Of a DNA stretch of 64,000 nt, positions 46,230-56,143 are shown piece after piece. Position 1 is the first letter of the stretch. Each line of letters begins with the position of its first letter. Below the pieces are notes generated by a model. The model was not told the DNA's origin and did no database searches. It saw only the letters and a program-made list of their open reading frames with translations. The DNA lies in assembly GCA_963830205.1 (NCBI GenBank), contig CAWHLP010000028.1:1-64000 (forward strand). Reading direction: 5' to 3'. The translations under genes and the position numbers were made by a program. The DNA is from CAVSRC01 sp963830205 (GTDB lineage: Bacteria; Pseudomonadota; Alphaproteobacteria; Rhizobiales; Kaistiaceae).

Positions 46230-47231
46230 CTAGCGATGCCAGCAGGCGACGAAGTGCCCCGGCGTGCGCTCGACCAGCGGCGGCATGTGCAGCGAGCAGC
46301 GCTCGGTCGCCAGCGGACAGCGGCTGTGGAAATGACAGCCTGACGGCCAATGGCCGGGATCGGGGGCCTCGCCGCGATAGACGATGCGCTTGCGCGCCCG
46401 CTGGGTCTTGGGATGCGGCACCGGCACGGCCGAGAGCAGCGCCTCGGTATAGGGATGCAGCGGGTTCTCGTAGAGGTCGTCGCGGTGGGCAAGCTCCACC
46501 AGGCGGCCCGAATAGAGGATCGCGATGCGGTGCGAGATGTGGCGCACGACGCTGAGGTCGTGTGCGATGAACAGATAGGAGAGGCCCAGTTCCTGCTGCA
46601 GGTCCTGCAACAGGTTCACCACCTGCGCCCGCACCGACACGTCGAGCGCCGATACCGGTTCGTCGGCGACGATGAACTCGGGCCTCAGCGCCAAAGCGCG
46701 CGCGATGCCGATGCGCTGGCGCTGGCCGCCGCTGAAGGCGTGCGGAAAGCGGTCATGGGCATCGCGCGGCAGGCCGACCAGGCTGAGCAGCTCGCCGATC
46801 TCCTCGCGCGCCTCCTCGGCCTTGCGCACGAAGCCGTGGGCGATGAGCGGCTCGGCGACGATCTCGAGGACCTTCATGCGCGGATTGAGGCTGGCATAGG
46901 GGTCCTGGAAGACGAGCTGCATGTGCCGGCGGAGCTGGCGCAAGGCGACGCCGTTGGCATGCGTGATGTCGTGGCCCTGGAAGGTGATCGTCCCGGCCGT
47001 GCTGTCGATCCGGCGAAGGATCGCCCGCCCGGTCGTGGTCTTGCCCGAGCCCGACTCGCCGACCAGGCCCAGCGTCTCGCCGCGATAAATGTCGAACGAG
47101 ACGCCCTCGACGGCGGTGATCGTGCGCTTCTTGCCCCACAGGCCGGTGTGGCCGCCGTCATAGGCGACGCTGAGGCTGTTGACGCTGAGCAGCGGCTCGC
47201 GGGGGACGGTAACGGTGGCTGCGTCGCTCAT
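46230..47231 (-). CDS. Dipeptide/oligopeptide ABC transporter ATP-binding protein (DppF-like)
   Basis: Last gene of a five-gene Opp/Dpp-type importer, 333 residues. Walker A GLVGESGSGKTTTGRAI, signature AFSGGQRQRIGIARAL, Walker B FIVADEPVSALDVSVRAQVVNLL and the C-terminal oligopeptide-importer extension with the cysteine-rich GCHFHSRCPLATERC motif (Fe-S region of this family). Start ATG 47231. It pairs with DppD-like protein at 47240. Confidence 0.92.
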   Translation of the reverse strand: MSDAATVTVPREPLLSVNSLSVAYDGGHTGLWGKKRTITAVEGVSFDIYRGETLGLVGESGSGKTTTGRAILRRIDSTAGTITFQGHDITHANGVALRQLRRHMQLVFQDPYASLNPRMKVLEIVAEPLIAHGFVRKAEEAREEIGELLSLVGLPRDAHDRFPHAFSGGQRQRIGIARALALRPEFIVADEPVSALDVSVRAQVVNLLQDLQQELGLSYLFIAHDLSVVRHISHRIAILYSGRLVELAHRDDLYENPLHPYTEALLSAVPVPHPKTQRARKRIVYRGEAPDPGHWPSGCHFHSRCPLATERCSLHMPPLVERTPGHFVACWHR

Positions 47232-47239
47232 CGGGGCGC

Positions 47240-48252
<1,013 letters not shown>

Positions 48253-48256
<4 letters not shown>

Positions 48257-49221
48257 GCGCGGGCCTCCCGCACGCGATGACGCCGGCGCCGTTCGGCGGC
48301 CTTGGCGCGGGCGAAGCGCTTCTCGCGCTCCTGCGGATCGGTGGTCACCCTGAGCCAGTTGGCGAACAGGTTGATGGCGAGCACCGTGATCGAGATCGAC
48401 AGCCCCGGGAACGCCACCAGCCACCAGGCGACGAACAGGTAGTCCTTGCCGTTGGCGATATCGAGGCCCCAGCTCGTCGCCGGCGGCTGGATGCCGAGGC
48501 CGAGGAACGACATCGCCGCCTCGGCCAGCACGATGTTGGTGAACTCGAGGATGCCGAGGGTGAGCAGCGGCGAGGTCAGATTGGGCAGGATGTGGCGAAA
48601 GATGATGCGCACCGGCGTGCAACCGATCATCTCCGCCGCCTCGACATAGGCCGTGTGACGGACGGAGAGCACGATGCCGCGGATGACGCGCGCGTAGACC
48701 ATCCAGTTGGTCAACGCCAGCACGACGATGGTGGTGATGAGCCCCGGTCCGACCACCGAAACCACCAGGATGATCAGCAAGAGGCCGGGAAAGGCCACCT
48801 GCACGTCGACGGCGCGCATGATGAACAGGTCGACGCGGCCGCCGACGAAGCCAGCGGTGAGGCCGAGCAGCACGCCGAAGGTTCCGGCGCAGGCGACCAC
48901 CGAGACGCCGACGATGAGCGAGGCGCGGGCGCCGAAGATGACGCGCGAAAGGATGTCGCGGCCGAGCTGGTCGGTGCCCAGCGGGTGCGCCCAGTCGCCG
49001 CCCGGCAGCCACGCCGGCGGCTTCAGGCGGGTGATGATATCCTGGGCGGCCGGATCGTAGGGGGCAAGCAGCGGCGCCAGGATCGCCATCGCCACCAGCA
49101 GGATGATGACGACGAAGCCGATCAAACCGGCCTTGTCGTGCCACAACTCCTCAGCCAGCATCGCCAGCCGGCTGCGCTGGGCGCGTTCAGTGCTCGCGGG
49201 CAACAGGTTCGCCGCCGTCAT
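48253..49221 (-). CDS. Dipeptide-type ABC transporter permease (DppC-like)
   Basis: Inner-membrane subunit, 322 residues, six membrane segments. After an N-terminal helix (GLIGFVVIILLVAMAILAPLLAPYDP) come the periplasmic segment HPLGTDQLGRDILSRVIFGARASL, a DppC hallmark, and the cytoplasmic EAA loop YVEAAEMIGCTPVRIIFRHILPN that docks the ATPases. Four bases separate it from the DppB-like gene. Confidence 0.92.
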
Positions 49222-49224
49222 CGA

Positions 49225-50145
49225 TCAGGCCAGCTTGATGCGCGGATCGATCGCCTTGTAGACGACGTCCATCGCGATGTTGACGGCGACGATGAGGATG
49301 GCGACCGTGAAGACGATCGCCTGCAACAGGAACAGGTCGCTGTGGTCGATTGCCTTGAGCGCGGTCAGGCCGAGGCCCGGCCAGGCGAAGACGCTCTCGA
49401 CCACGACCGTGTAGCCCGCCAGCGCATTGATGAATTCCCAGCCGGCCAGCGTCAGGAAGGGCACCAGGGCGTTGCGCATGGCATGGCCGAACAGCACCTT
49501 GGCGAAGTGCAGGCCCTTGGCGCGCGCGGTGCGGATGTATTGCTGATTGAGCTCGTCAATCACCGAGGAGCGCACCATCATCATCAGCCGCGCCAGGCTG
49601 GGCAGCGCCATGGTGATCGCCGGCAGGACGATGTGGTTGGGCCCGCCGATGCCCGATGTCGGCAGTAGCCGCAGCTTCACCGCGAAGAAGAAGATCAGCA
49701 TCAGCCCCAGCCAGAACTGCGGCACCGACAGGCCGAGCAGCCCGCCCAAGGTGGTGACGCGGTCGGCAAGGCCCCCGGGTCGCAAGGCGGCAAACGCACC
49801 CAAGGGCACGGCCAGCGCAATCGCCAGCCCCAGGCCGCAGACGATCAGGATCAACGTCGCCGGCAGATGCTGGAGGACGATGGCCATCGCCGGCCGCCGC
49901 TGCCACAGGCTGTCGCCGAAGTTGAAGGTCGCCAGATCGCCGACGAAGGAGACGAACTGCTCGGCGATCGGCCTGTCGAGCCCGATCTGGTGCTCGAAGG
50001 CGGCGCGTTGCGCGTCGGTGGCCGAAAGGGGCAGCATGACCTTGACCGGATCGCCGACCAGCCGGGTGGCTACGAAGACGACCATCGTGACGCCGATGAC
50101 CACCAGCAGTCCCTGGCCGATGCGGCGGATCAAAAATCGGATCAT
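49225..50145 (-). CDS. Dipeptide-type ABC transporter permease (DppB-like)
   Basis: Inner-membrane subunit, 306 residues. N-terminal MIRFLIRRIGQGLLVVIGVTMVVF is the classic DppB start; the EAA loop is YIRTARAKGLHFAKVLFGHAMRNALVP. The C-terminal helix ends in IDPRIKLA. Second gene of the operon after the binding-protein gene. Confidence 0.92.
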   Translation of the reverse strand: MIRFLIRRIGQGLLVVIGVTMVVFVATRLVGDPVKVMLPLSATDAQRAAFEHQIGLDRPIAEQFVSFVGDLATFNFGDSLWQRRPAMAIVLQHLPATLILIVCGLGLAIALAVPLGAFAALRPGGLADRVTTLGGLLGLSVPQFWLGLMLIFFFAVKLRLLPTSGIGGPNHIVLPAITMALPSLARLMMMVRSSVIDELNQQYIRTARAKGLHFAKVLFGHAMRNALVPFLTLAGWEFINALAGYTVVVESVFAWPGLGLTALKAIDHSDLFLLQAIVFTVAILIVAVNIAMDVVYKAIDPRIKLA

Positions 50146-50175
50146 GCTGCCCCTGAGGCTCCTTCCCCTGTCGTC

Positions 50176-51660
50176 CTAGTCCGTGGTCTTCATTTCCTTG
50201 ACGAGAAGCTTGGCATCCACGCGCGGTGTCCACTCGAGCCGCTGCGAGAAGCCGTAGATGTCTTCTTCGTTGAGGAGCGGTGCAAGATAGTTGCCATCGT
50301 ACGCCTTCTTGGTGATGTCGGCGTACATGGCCGCACGCTTGACCGGGTCGGTCTCGGTACGCGCCGCCTTGGATTCGGCGGCCATATCCTGGTCGTTGTT
50401 CGACGCATAGCTGGCACCGGACTCGTAGGCCGAGGTGACGGCACGGTCGGCGTCGAGCAGTTCGTCGGAATTGGCGACGAAGATGGCGTCCGGCCGATGG
50501 GCCTTGTCGAACAGGCGGTTCAGGTACTCGCCGAACTCGCTGATCTGGACGTCGACCTTGAGGCCGATCTTGGTCCAGTAGGCGGCGACGGCCTCGATCG
50601 TCTCGCGGTCCTTGAGCCAGCGCCCCGCCTCGCCTTGCAGCGTGATCGTGGTGCCTTCCGCGCCGGCGTCCTTGATGAGCTGGGTGGCCTTGGCCGGATC
50701 ATAGGGATAGGGCTTCAGGTCCTTGTTGAAGCCGAACGCCTTCGGGTTGACGAGCTGGCCCTGGGTCACCTTGGCGTAGCCGCCGAAGAGGTTCTTGGCC
50801 AAGGCATCGCGGTCGATGGCGAGGTTGAGCGCCTCGCGCACGCGCGGGTCCTTGGTCGACGGGTTCTCCGTCGACAGCACGATCACCGAGGTCTCCAGGC
50901 CCTGGACGGCGGCAAACTTCGGCACCTGCGTGGTGAATTCAGGCAGCAGGTTGGTGATCACGTCGAGCTCGCCGGCCATCAGGCCCGAGAGCCGCGTGCC
51001 GGGCTCGCCGATGAAGCGATAGGTCACCTGGCCGATCGACGGCGCCCCGCCCCAGTATTTGGGGTTGGCCTTGAGCACGATGTTCTCGCCGCGCGCCCAG
51101 TGGTCGAACACGTAGGGTCCGGTGCCGATCGGCTGCGAAGCGAAGTTGGGATCGGCGACATATTTCGGCGCGATCATCTTCATCCAGTACATGCGCGCCG
51201 GCAGGATCGGGTCGGGGCCGTTGGTGGTGATGTCGACGGTCAGGTCATCGACCTTCTTGGCGCCGGTGATGGTGCCGAAGTAGGACGCCTGCTCCGACTT
51301 GAGCGCCGGATCGATGATGCGCGTCACGCTCGCCACCACCGCGTCGGCATTGAAGGGCTCGCCGTTGGTGAACGAGATGTTCGGACGGAGCTTGAACTCC
51401 CAGGTGGTCGCGTTGGTCTGCACCGGGGCGGCAGCCGCCAGGCCCGGCACCAGCTGGGCGTCCGGCGTACGCGCCATCAGGGTTTCATAGATATTGTCGT
51501 TGACGGCGCGCTCGCCGCCGTCGTCACGCACTTGCGGATCGAGCGTCGAAGGCTCCGATCCGATGGCGATCGTGATGTCGCCGGCACTTGCCGCGGCCGT
51601 AGCGAACACCGCCATGGCGGCCAGCGCCACGCCGGATATCAGGTTTAACGCCTTCATCAT
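50176..51660 (-). CDS. Dipeptide-type ABC transporter substrate-binding protein (solute-binding family 5)
   Basis: Periplasmic binding protein, 494 residues. A signal peptide (about residues 1-26, ending AAASAG) is followed by GSEPSTLDPQVRDDGGERAVNDNIYETLM and IGTGPYVFDHWARGENIVLKANPKYWGG, the solute-binding family 5 signature region. The start at ATG 51660 is the first of two adjacent ATGs. The cargo may be a peptide, a glutathione-like compound or an opine-like amino acid. GTATAC-type sites are found at 51775 and 51970 upstream, linking it to the HDO regulon. Confidence 0.9.
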   Translation of the reverse strand: MMKALNLISGVALAAMAVFATAAASAGDITIAIGSEPSTLDPQVRDDGGERAVNDNIYETLMARTPDAQLVPGLAAAAPVQTNATTWEFKLRPNISFTNGEPFNADAVVASVTRIIDPALKSEQASYFGTITGAKKVDDLTVDITTNGPDPILPARMYWMKMIAPKYVADPNFASQPIGTGPYVFDHWARGENIVLKANPKYWGGAPSIGQVTYRFIGEPGTRLSGLMAGELDVITNLLPEFTTQVPKFAAVQGLETSVIVLSTENPSTKDPRVREALNLAIDRDALAKNLFGGYAKVTQGQLVNPKAFGFNKDLKPYPYDPAKATQLIKDAGAEGTTITLQGEAGRWLKDRETIEAVAAYWTKIGLKVDVQISEFGEYLNRLFDKAHRPDAIFVANSDELLDADRAVTSAYESGASYASNNDQDMAAESKAARTETDPVKRAAMYADITKKAYDGNYLAPLLNEEDIYGFSQRLEWTPRVDAKLLVKEMKTTD

Positions 51661-52027
51661 CCGCTCCTTGTTCCTGAAGCAACAATTCCGTGCGCGCGAC
51701 TGCGGCACGGCAGGCGGATCGGCGATGTTCCCCCGATGGCACCTTGGATTCGCTCTGAAATGGAGTCAAGTCGTCAGTATACAGATGAACCGGGATTTTT
51801 CCGTTCGCCTTCCCCTGTCCCGCGTCCAGTCGAGCCGCAGCGCGGTTGCAGGGCCGCCCGGAAACGCACACGATACCAATGCGATAAGGGCAACTGCAAG
51901 GCGGTGCGCATTCTCTGTGCAGGGCTGGTTGCTTTGCCGCCCAATTTTCTCTCTTCCCCTCCAATTCGGTATACTCCATACTGCATACGAGCGGATGACG
52001 GTGTTCCCCAATGCCCTCCGCGCGCTT
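51661..52027. promoter_or_regulatory. Upstream control region of the dipeptide-type importer
   Basis: About 365 bases between the binding-protein start and the MarR gene's end, without a gene. It holds CAGTATACAG at 51775-51784, one base off the perfect palindrome of 36306 and 44580, and GGTATACTCCATACTGCATAC at 51968-51988 with a GTATAC core. Both probably belong to the operon's promoter region. Confidence 0.5.
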
Positions 52028-52612
52028 TCAGTCGCCGTCCTCGCGCTCCCGCACAAGGGGCGCGCGGCCATGGTGGTTGTTGGACTCCAGCAACTGCATC
52101 AGCGTCATCACGAAGGTCTCGCGCTCGCGCTTGTCGAGGACATCGAGCAGACGGTCCTGGGCGCGCGCCATGGCCGGGTGCATGGCCTCGACCAGCCGCT
52201 CGCCTTCCCGCGTCAGCCGTGCCAGCAGCTTGCGGCGGTCGGTGCGGCTGGCGCCGCGCGAGATCAAGCCGCGCCGCTCCAGCCGCCTGAGAACATCGGC
52301 AACATTGGTGCGGTCGATGCCGACAAGGTGGGCGAGCACCACCTGATCCGAATCCGGATTGGTGGAAAGCACCGTGAGCAGCCCGTACTGGACCGGCGTG
52401 ATGCCGAAGGCGGCACATTCCTCGAAGAAGATCGCCGAGTGAATCTGGTGCAGCCGGCGAATGAGGTAGCCAGGGCGACGCCACAGCGGGAAGCGCTCTG
52501 CCAGCGCTGTGAGCACCGGGTTGGGGGCGGGCGCCGCGGCGTCCGCTGCCGCGCCCTTCTTCGTCGATGCCTTCCCTGCCCGCTTGGTCCTGGCCTTCGT
52601 CGTCCCCGTCAT
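52028..52612 (-). CDS. MarR-family transcriptional regulator
   Basis: Winged-helix regulator of 194 residues. A Lys/Ala-rich disordered lead (residues 1-30) precedes the MarR domain: FGITPVQYGLLTVLSTNPDSDQVVLAHLVGIDRTNVADVLRRLERRGLISRGASRTDRRKLLARLT, which has the recognition helix and the DRR wing. It resembles MarR proteins that control aromatic-acid catabolism. It is divergent from the ABM and GST genes and probably represses them. Confidence 0.88.
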   Translation of the reverse strand: MTGTTKARTKRAGKASTKKGAAADAAAPAPNPVLTALAERFPLWRRPGYLIRRLHQIHSAIFFEECAAFGITPVQYGLLTVLSTNPDSDQVVLAHLVGIDRTNVADVLRRLERRGLISRGASRTDRRKLLARLTREGERLVEAMHPAMARAQDRLLDVLDKRERETFVMTLMQLLESNNHHGRAPLVREREDGD

Positions 52613-52807
52613 CGTCCCTCCCGATTGTCACTGCCGCCGCACCTCGCGGGGGGTTCCCTCGCATGAGGAGACATCGTCCGCCGCCAAAGCGCAACGATGG
52701 CACTCCTCGCCTGTTCCTGCCCGCGCACTCGCTGCCGAGTTGCCGATGGCGAGAAACGGGGTATGCTGACGATCTCCCACGGACGCACCCGCGGCAAGGA
52801 TTTTTCC

Positions 52808-53176
52808 ATGGCTCAGGAACCGCTCGCCAGCAAAGGCAACTTCCTCCACATCTACGATTTCATGGTCGAACCCGGCCGCGAGACGGAATTCATCAAGCTC
52901 TTCGAGGAGTTCGACTATTCCGACGGCAACCCCATGCATAAGTCCTGGGCCCAGGTGAAGGACGGGGTGCTGTGCCGGGATACCGAGAACCCCAGCCGCT
53001 TCTTCCTGATCGCCGAGTGGCGCGACATCGAGGAGCACGCGCGCATCCGCAAGATCCTTGCAGAGGAGATCAGGCCGGCCTTCGTCGGGCTGATCGAGGG
53101 GCGGAAGTTCGTGCCGAAATACGTGGAGGTGGTCTCGTCGACCCCGGACGAGGTGCTGAAGGCGGCCGAGAGCTGA
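52808..53176 (+). CDS. Antibiotic biosynthesis monooxygenase (ABM) domain protein
   Basis: Small 122-residue protein with a dimeric ferredoxin-like alpha/beta barrel fold typical of the ABM family: FLHIYDFMVEPGRETEFIKLFEEF at the N terminus and SRFFLIAEWRDIEEHARIRKIL in the middle. Members act as cofactor-free quinol or flavonoid monooxygenases or accessory proteins. The ATG at 52808 is preceded by AAGGA with normal spacing. It is followed by the GST gene after 10 bases, likely one operon. Confidence 0.8.
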   Translation: MAQEPLASKGNFLHIYDFMVEPGRETEFIKLFEEFDYSDGNPMHKSWAQVKDGVLCRDTENPSRFFLIAEWRDIEEHARIRKILAEEIRPAFVGLIEGRKFVPKYVEVVSSTPDEVLKAAES

Positions 53177-53186
53177 GAGGGGCTCG

Positions 53187-53828
53187 ATGCGGGCGCTCTA
53201 CACCTTCTTCCGCTCGTCCACGTCCTACCGCGTGCGTATCGCGCTGGCGTTCAAGGGACTGGCGTGGGAGCCGCGCTATGTCAGCCTGCCCGCCATGGAG
53301 CACCGCACGCCGGACTATTTCGACGTGAATCCCCAGGGCCTGGTGCCGACGCTGGTCGACGATGAGGTGACCATCGCGCAGAGCCTCGCCATCCTGGAAT
53401 ATCTTGAGGAGCGCTACCCGGAGCCGCCGCTGCTGCCCGCCGACATCGGCGAACGCGCCTATGTGCGCAGCCTCTGCGACATCGTCGGCTGCGACATCCA
53501 TCCGCTCAACAATGTGCGCGTTCTGAAGTGGCTGAAAGCCGAGTGGCAGCGCAGCGAGGACGATACCAACCTCTGGTATGCGCACTGGATCGCCGAGGGC
53601 TTCCGCTCCTTCGAGGCGACGCTGGCCAAGGCCGCCCGCCACGGCCGCTACTGCCTCGGCGACGCGATCACCATGGCGGACGTCTGCCTGGTGCCGCAGG
53701 TCGCCAATGCCCGCCGGTTCAACTGCGACCTCAGCGCCTTTCCGCTCTCCGTCGCCATCGCCGAACGGGCGGCCGCGCTGCCGGCCTTCCAGCAGGCGCT
53801 GCCTTCCCGCCAAGGCGACGCCTTTTGA
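53187..53828 (+). CDS. Maleylacetoacetate/maleylpyruvate isomerase-like glutathione S-transferase
   Basis: Zeta-class GST of 213 residues. N-terminal thioredoxin-like domain with the zeta signature FRSSTSYRVRIALAFKG and NPQGLVPTLVDD, then ITIAQSLAILEYLEERYP; the helical C-terminal domain has CDIHPLNNVRVLKWL and YCLGDAITMADVCLVPQVANARRF. Such enzymes isomerise maleylacetoacetate or maleylpyruvate, intermediates of homogentisate or gentisate pathways, with glutathione. No ring-cleavage dioxygenase is present nearby to prove an aromatic role. Confidence 0.88.
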   Translation: MRALYTFFRSSTSYRVRIALAFKGLAWEPRYVSLPAMEHRTPDYFDVNPQGLVPTLVDDEVTIAQSLAILEYLEERYPEPPLLPADIGERAYVRSLCDIVGCDIHPLNNVRVLKWLKAEWQRSEDDTNLWYAHWIAEGFRSFEATLAKAARHGRYCLGDAITMADVCLVPQVANARRFNCDLSAFPLSVAIAERAAALPAFQQALPSRQGDAF

Positions 53829-53835
53829 GCGTCGC

Positions 53836-55072
53836 TCAGCCCTTGGCGGCCAGGCTCTGCTTGTCGTAGCCGGCGACCTTCTTGTAGCTGTTGCTGATCG
53901 CCGCCAGCTCGGCCGGATCGATGATGTCCTCGATGCGCGCGAACGGCTTGTCGCCGCTGCGCAGGAACACCTCGCGGAGGATGGCGTCGGGCGGCGTCGT
54001 TCGGTTGGTGCGCACCACCGCCGCGGTCGCCGCAAGGCGCTTGTCCTGGTAGGCCGCGAGCGCCGTGGGCACGCTGTCGCGATGGTCGGCGAGCGCATCG
54101 GCAAGCGCCCGCGCGTCGAGGATCGCCTGCCCGGCGCCGTTCGAGCCGCGCGGATACATCGGGTGGGCGGCGTCGCCAAGCAGCGTCACGCGGTGAAAAC
54201 TCCAGCGGTCGAGCGGGTCCTTGTCGACCATCGGATATTCGAGGATCGCCTCGGAAGCACGGATCATCGCCGGCACGTCGAGGAAATCGAAGTGCCAGTC
54301 GGCGAAGGCATCGATGAAGTCCTCGAGCCGCCCCTGCTTGTTCCAGTCCTGGCGGTCATGGTGCGGGGTCTCGATCTCGGCCACCCAGTTGATGAGCTGG
54401 TTGCCGGCGCCGTCGATGTTGTTGCGGATCGGGTAGATGACCATCTTGCCGTGGGTCAGCCAGCCGGCGCGCATGTAGCTGGCGCCGGTGAGATAGGGCC
54501 GCCAGCGCGCCACGCCGCGCCACATGTTGACGCCCGGAATAGATCGGGCCACCGTCGTTTGGGTGGAGCTCGCGGCGGACGACCGAATGGATGCCGTCGC
54601 AACCGATGACCGCCGCCCCCGCAACACGCACCGTCTCGCCGCCGCGATCGAACACGGCGACCGCCCTCTCCTCGCTTTGCTCGACGCCGACGCAGCGATG
54701 CCCGGTGACGACACGGTCGGCGCCCGCTTCGCGGACGAATGCCTGGTAGATGACCTGCTGCAGGTCGCCGCGGTGGATCTGGAACTGCGGCCACGGATAG
54801 CCGGCGTAGGTTCCCACCGGCTCCTTGTAGATGAACTGGCCGAAGCGGTTGAAGAAGCACGATTCCTGCGCCGTCACGCCGACCGCGGCCAGCGCCTTCT
54901 CCAGCCCCAGCTCGCTGAGCTCCCGGCTGGCGTGCGGCAGGATGCTGATGCCGACGCCGATCGGCCTGATCTCGGAGGCGCTCTCATAGACCCGCACGGG
55001 GAGGCCCCTGCGGTGCAGCATGAGGGCGAGCGTCAGCCCGCCAATTCCTCCGCCGACGATGATGATGTCCAT
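53836..55072 (-). CDS. FAD-dependent aromatic monooxygenase (PhzS-like), frameshifted
   Basis: Flavin monooxygenase of about 411 residues after correction. FAD motif IIIVGGGIGGLTLALMLHRRG at the N terminus, then IRPIGVGISILPHASRELSELGL and GCDGIHSVVRRELHP (DG motif). Near 54541 an extra G in a GGG run breaks the frame after DGGPIYSG; the next frame continues VNMWRGVARWRPYLTG and includes RVTLLGDAAHPMYPRGSNGAGQAILD (GD motif with proline). Overall it resembles PhzS and related flavin hydroxylases. It is divergent from the SDR gene, with an ACGTATACTGA site in between. Confidence 0.83.
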
Positions 55073-55146
55073 GCGCTGACCCTGGAGCCACGCGATACCG
55101 ACATGGCAGATTTGCATTGAGCCAAACTTCTATGTCAAGGAAAAGG

Positions 55147-55157
55147 ACGTATACTGA
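55147..55157. promoter_or_regulatory. ACGTATACTGA operator between the flavin monooxygenase and SDR genes
   Basis: Core GTATAC at 55149-55154 with the right half ACTG of the CAGTATACTG palindrome. It lies in the 170-base divergent gap and is the sixth site of this kind in the 36-55 kb block. Confidence 0.45.
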
Positions 55158-55245
55158 TTAAATCGACGTCGCCCGCCGGTGCGAATGCCTCCGGCATTGT
55201 GCGGCGGGCGGCAGCCGTTGCAGGAAACGGCAAGGTTGGGAGGCG

Positions 55246-56016
55246 TTGGTGGACAAGGCCAGTCAGAGCCGCGTCGTCGTCATTACCGGGGCCGCCAGCG
55301 GCATCGGCGCCAGCACCGCGCGCCTGCTGGCCGCATCCGACACCGCCCTCCTCCTCCATACGCGCAAGAACGAGGCCGGCCTCGCGACGGTCGCCGCAGC
55401 CTGTCGCGCGAGCGGGGCGCGGGTCGCCACCTTCCTCGGCGACCTCGCCGACCCCGAGGTCGCTCCGGCGCTCGTCGCTCAAGCGCGCAACGAGCTTGGG
55501 CCGGTCGACCAGATCGTCAGCAATGCCGGCCAGGCCTTCCGTTCGGACTTCTCCTCGCTCTCGCCGGAGGCGGTGGCCGCCTCCTTCGCCTCGATGCCGC
55601 TGGCCTTCCTGCGCCTGGTCGCCGCCGCCCTGCCCGACCTCCGTGCCTCCCAGTCGGGGCGGGTCGTCGCGATCAGCTCTTTCGTCGCCCATCTCTTCGG
55701 CACCGCCGGCCTGCTCTTCCCCGGCACCTCGGCTGCCAAGGCCGCGCTCGAGGCGCTGGCCAAGGCGCTCGCCGTCGAGCTGGCGCCCGCCGGCGTCACC
55801 GTCAACATCATCGTCCCCGGCTTCACCCGCAAGGAAGGCGGCGGCCACCTCGCCGCCTCGACCGAATCGCTCAAGACCGCGGTCGCCATCACCCCCACCG
55901 GCCGCCTGACCGAGCCCGCCGACATCGCGGCGACCGTCGCCTTCCTGCTCTCGCCCGGTGCGGCGCAGATCACCGGCCAGGCCATCCATGTCGACGGGGG
56001 ACTGGCGCTTGCCTGA
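55246..56016 (+). CDS. SDR-family protein lacking the catalytic tyrosine
   Basis: Short-chain dehydrogenase fold, 256 residues. Cofactor motif ITGAASGIGAST is normal, SNAGQAF stands for NNAG, and the active-site serine is in VVAISSFVAHLFG. The YxxxK position reads GTSAAK: Thr at the place of the catalytic Tyr (four before the Lys). So the enzyme may be inactive, use another proton donor, or have a different role. The end ITGQAIHVDGGLALA is normal. ATG or nearby; the chosen start is MVDKASQ at 55246 with GGGAGG upstream. Confidence 0.82.
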   Translation: MVDKASQSRVVVITGAASGIGASTARLLAASDTALLLHTRKNEAGLATVAAACRASGARVATFLGDLADPEVAPALVAQARNELGPVDQIVSNAGQAFRSDFSSLSPEAVAASFASMPLAFLRLVAAALPDLRASQSGRVVAISSFVAHLFGTAGLLFPGTSAAKAALEALAKALAVELAPAGVTVNIIVPGFTRKEGGGHLAASTESLKTAVAITPTGRLTEPADIAATVAFLLSPGAAQITGQAIHVDGGLALA

Positions 56017-56143
56017 GCGGCGCCTGTCATGCGATCGGCTTGAGCCACAGGCAAACATCGGTCATCCGTGGCGCCACATTCAATTGCGCCGGCGCAGGCA
56101 ACACGACAGAGACAGGCGCGTAAGGGTCCACAAGGAGGCAAAC

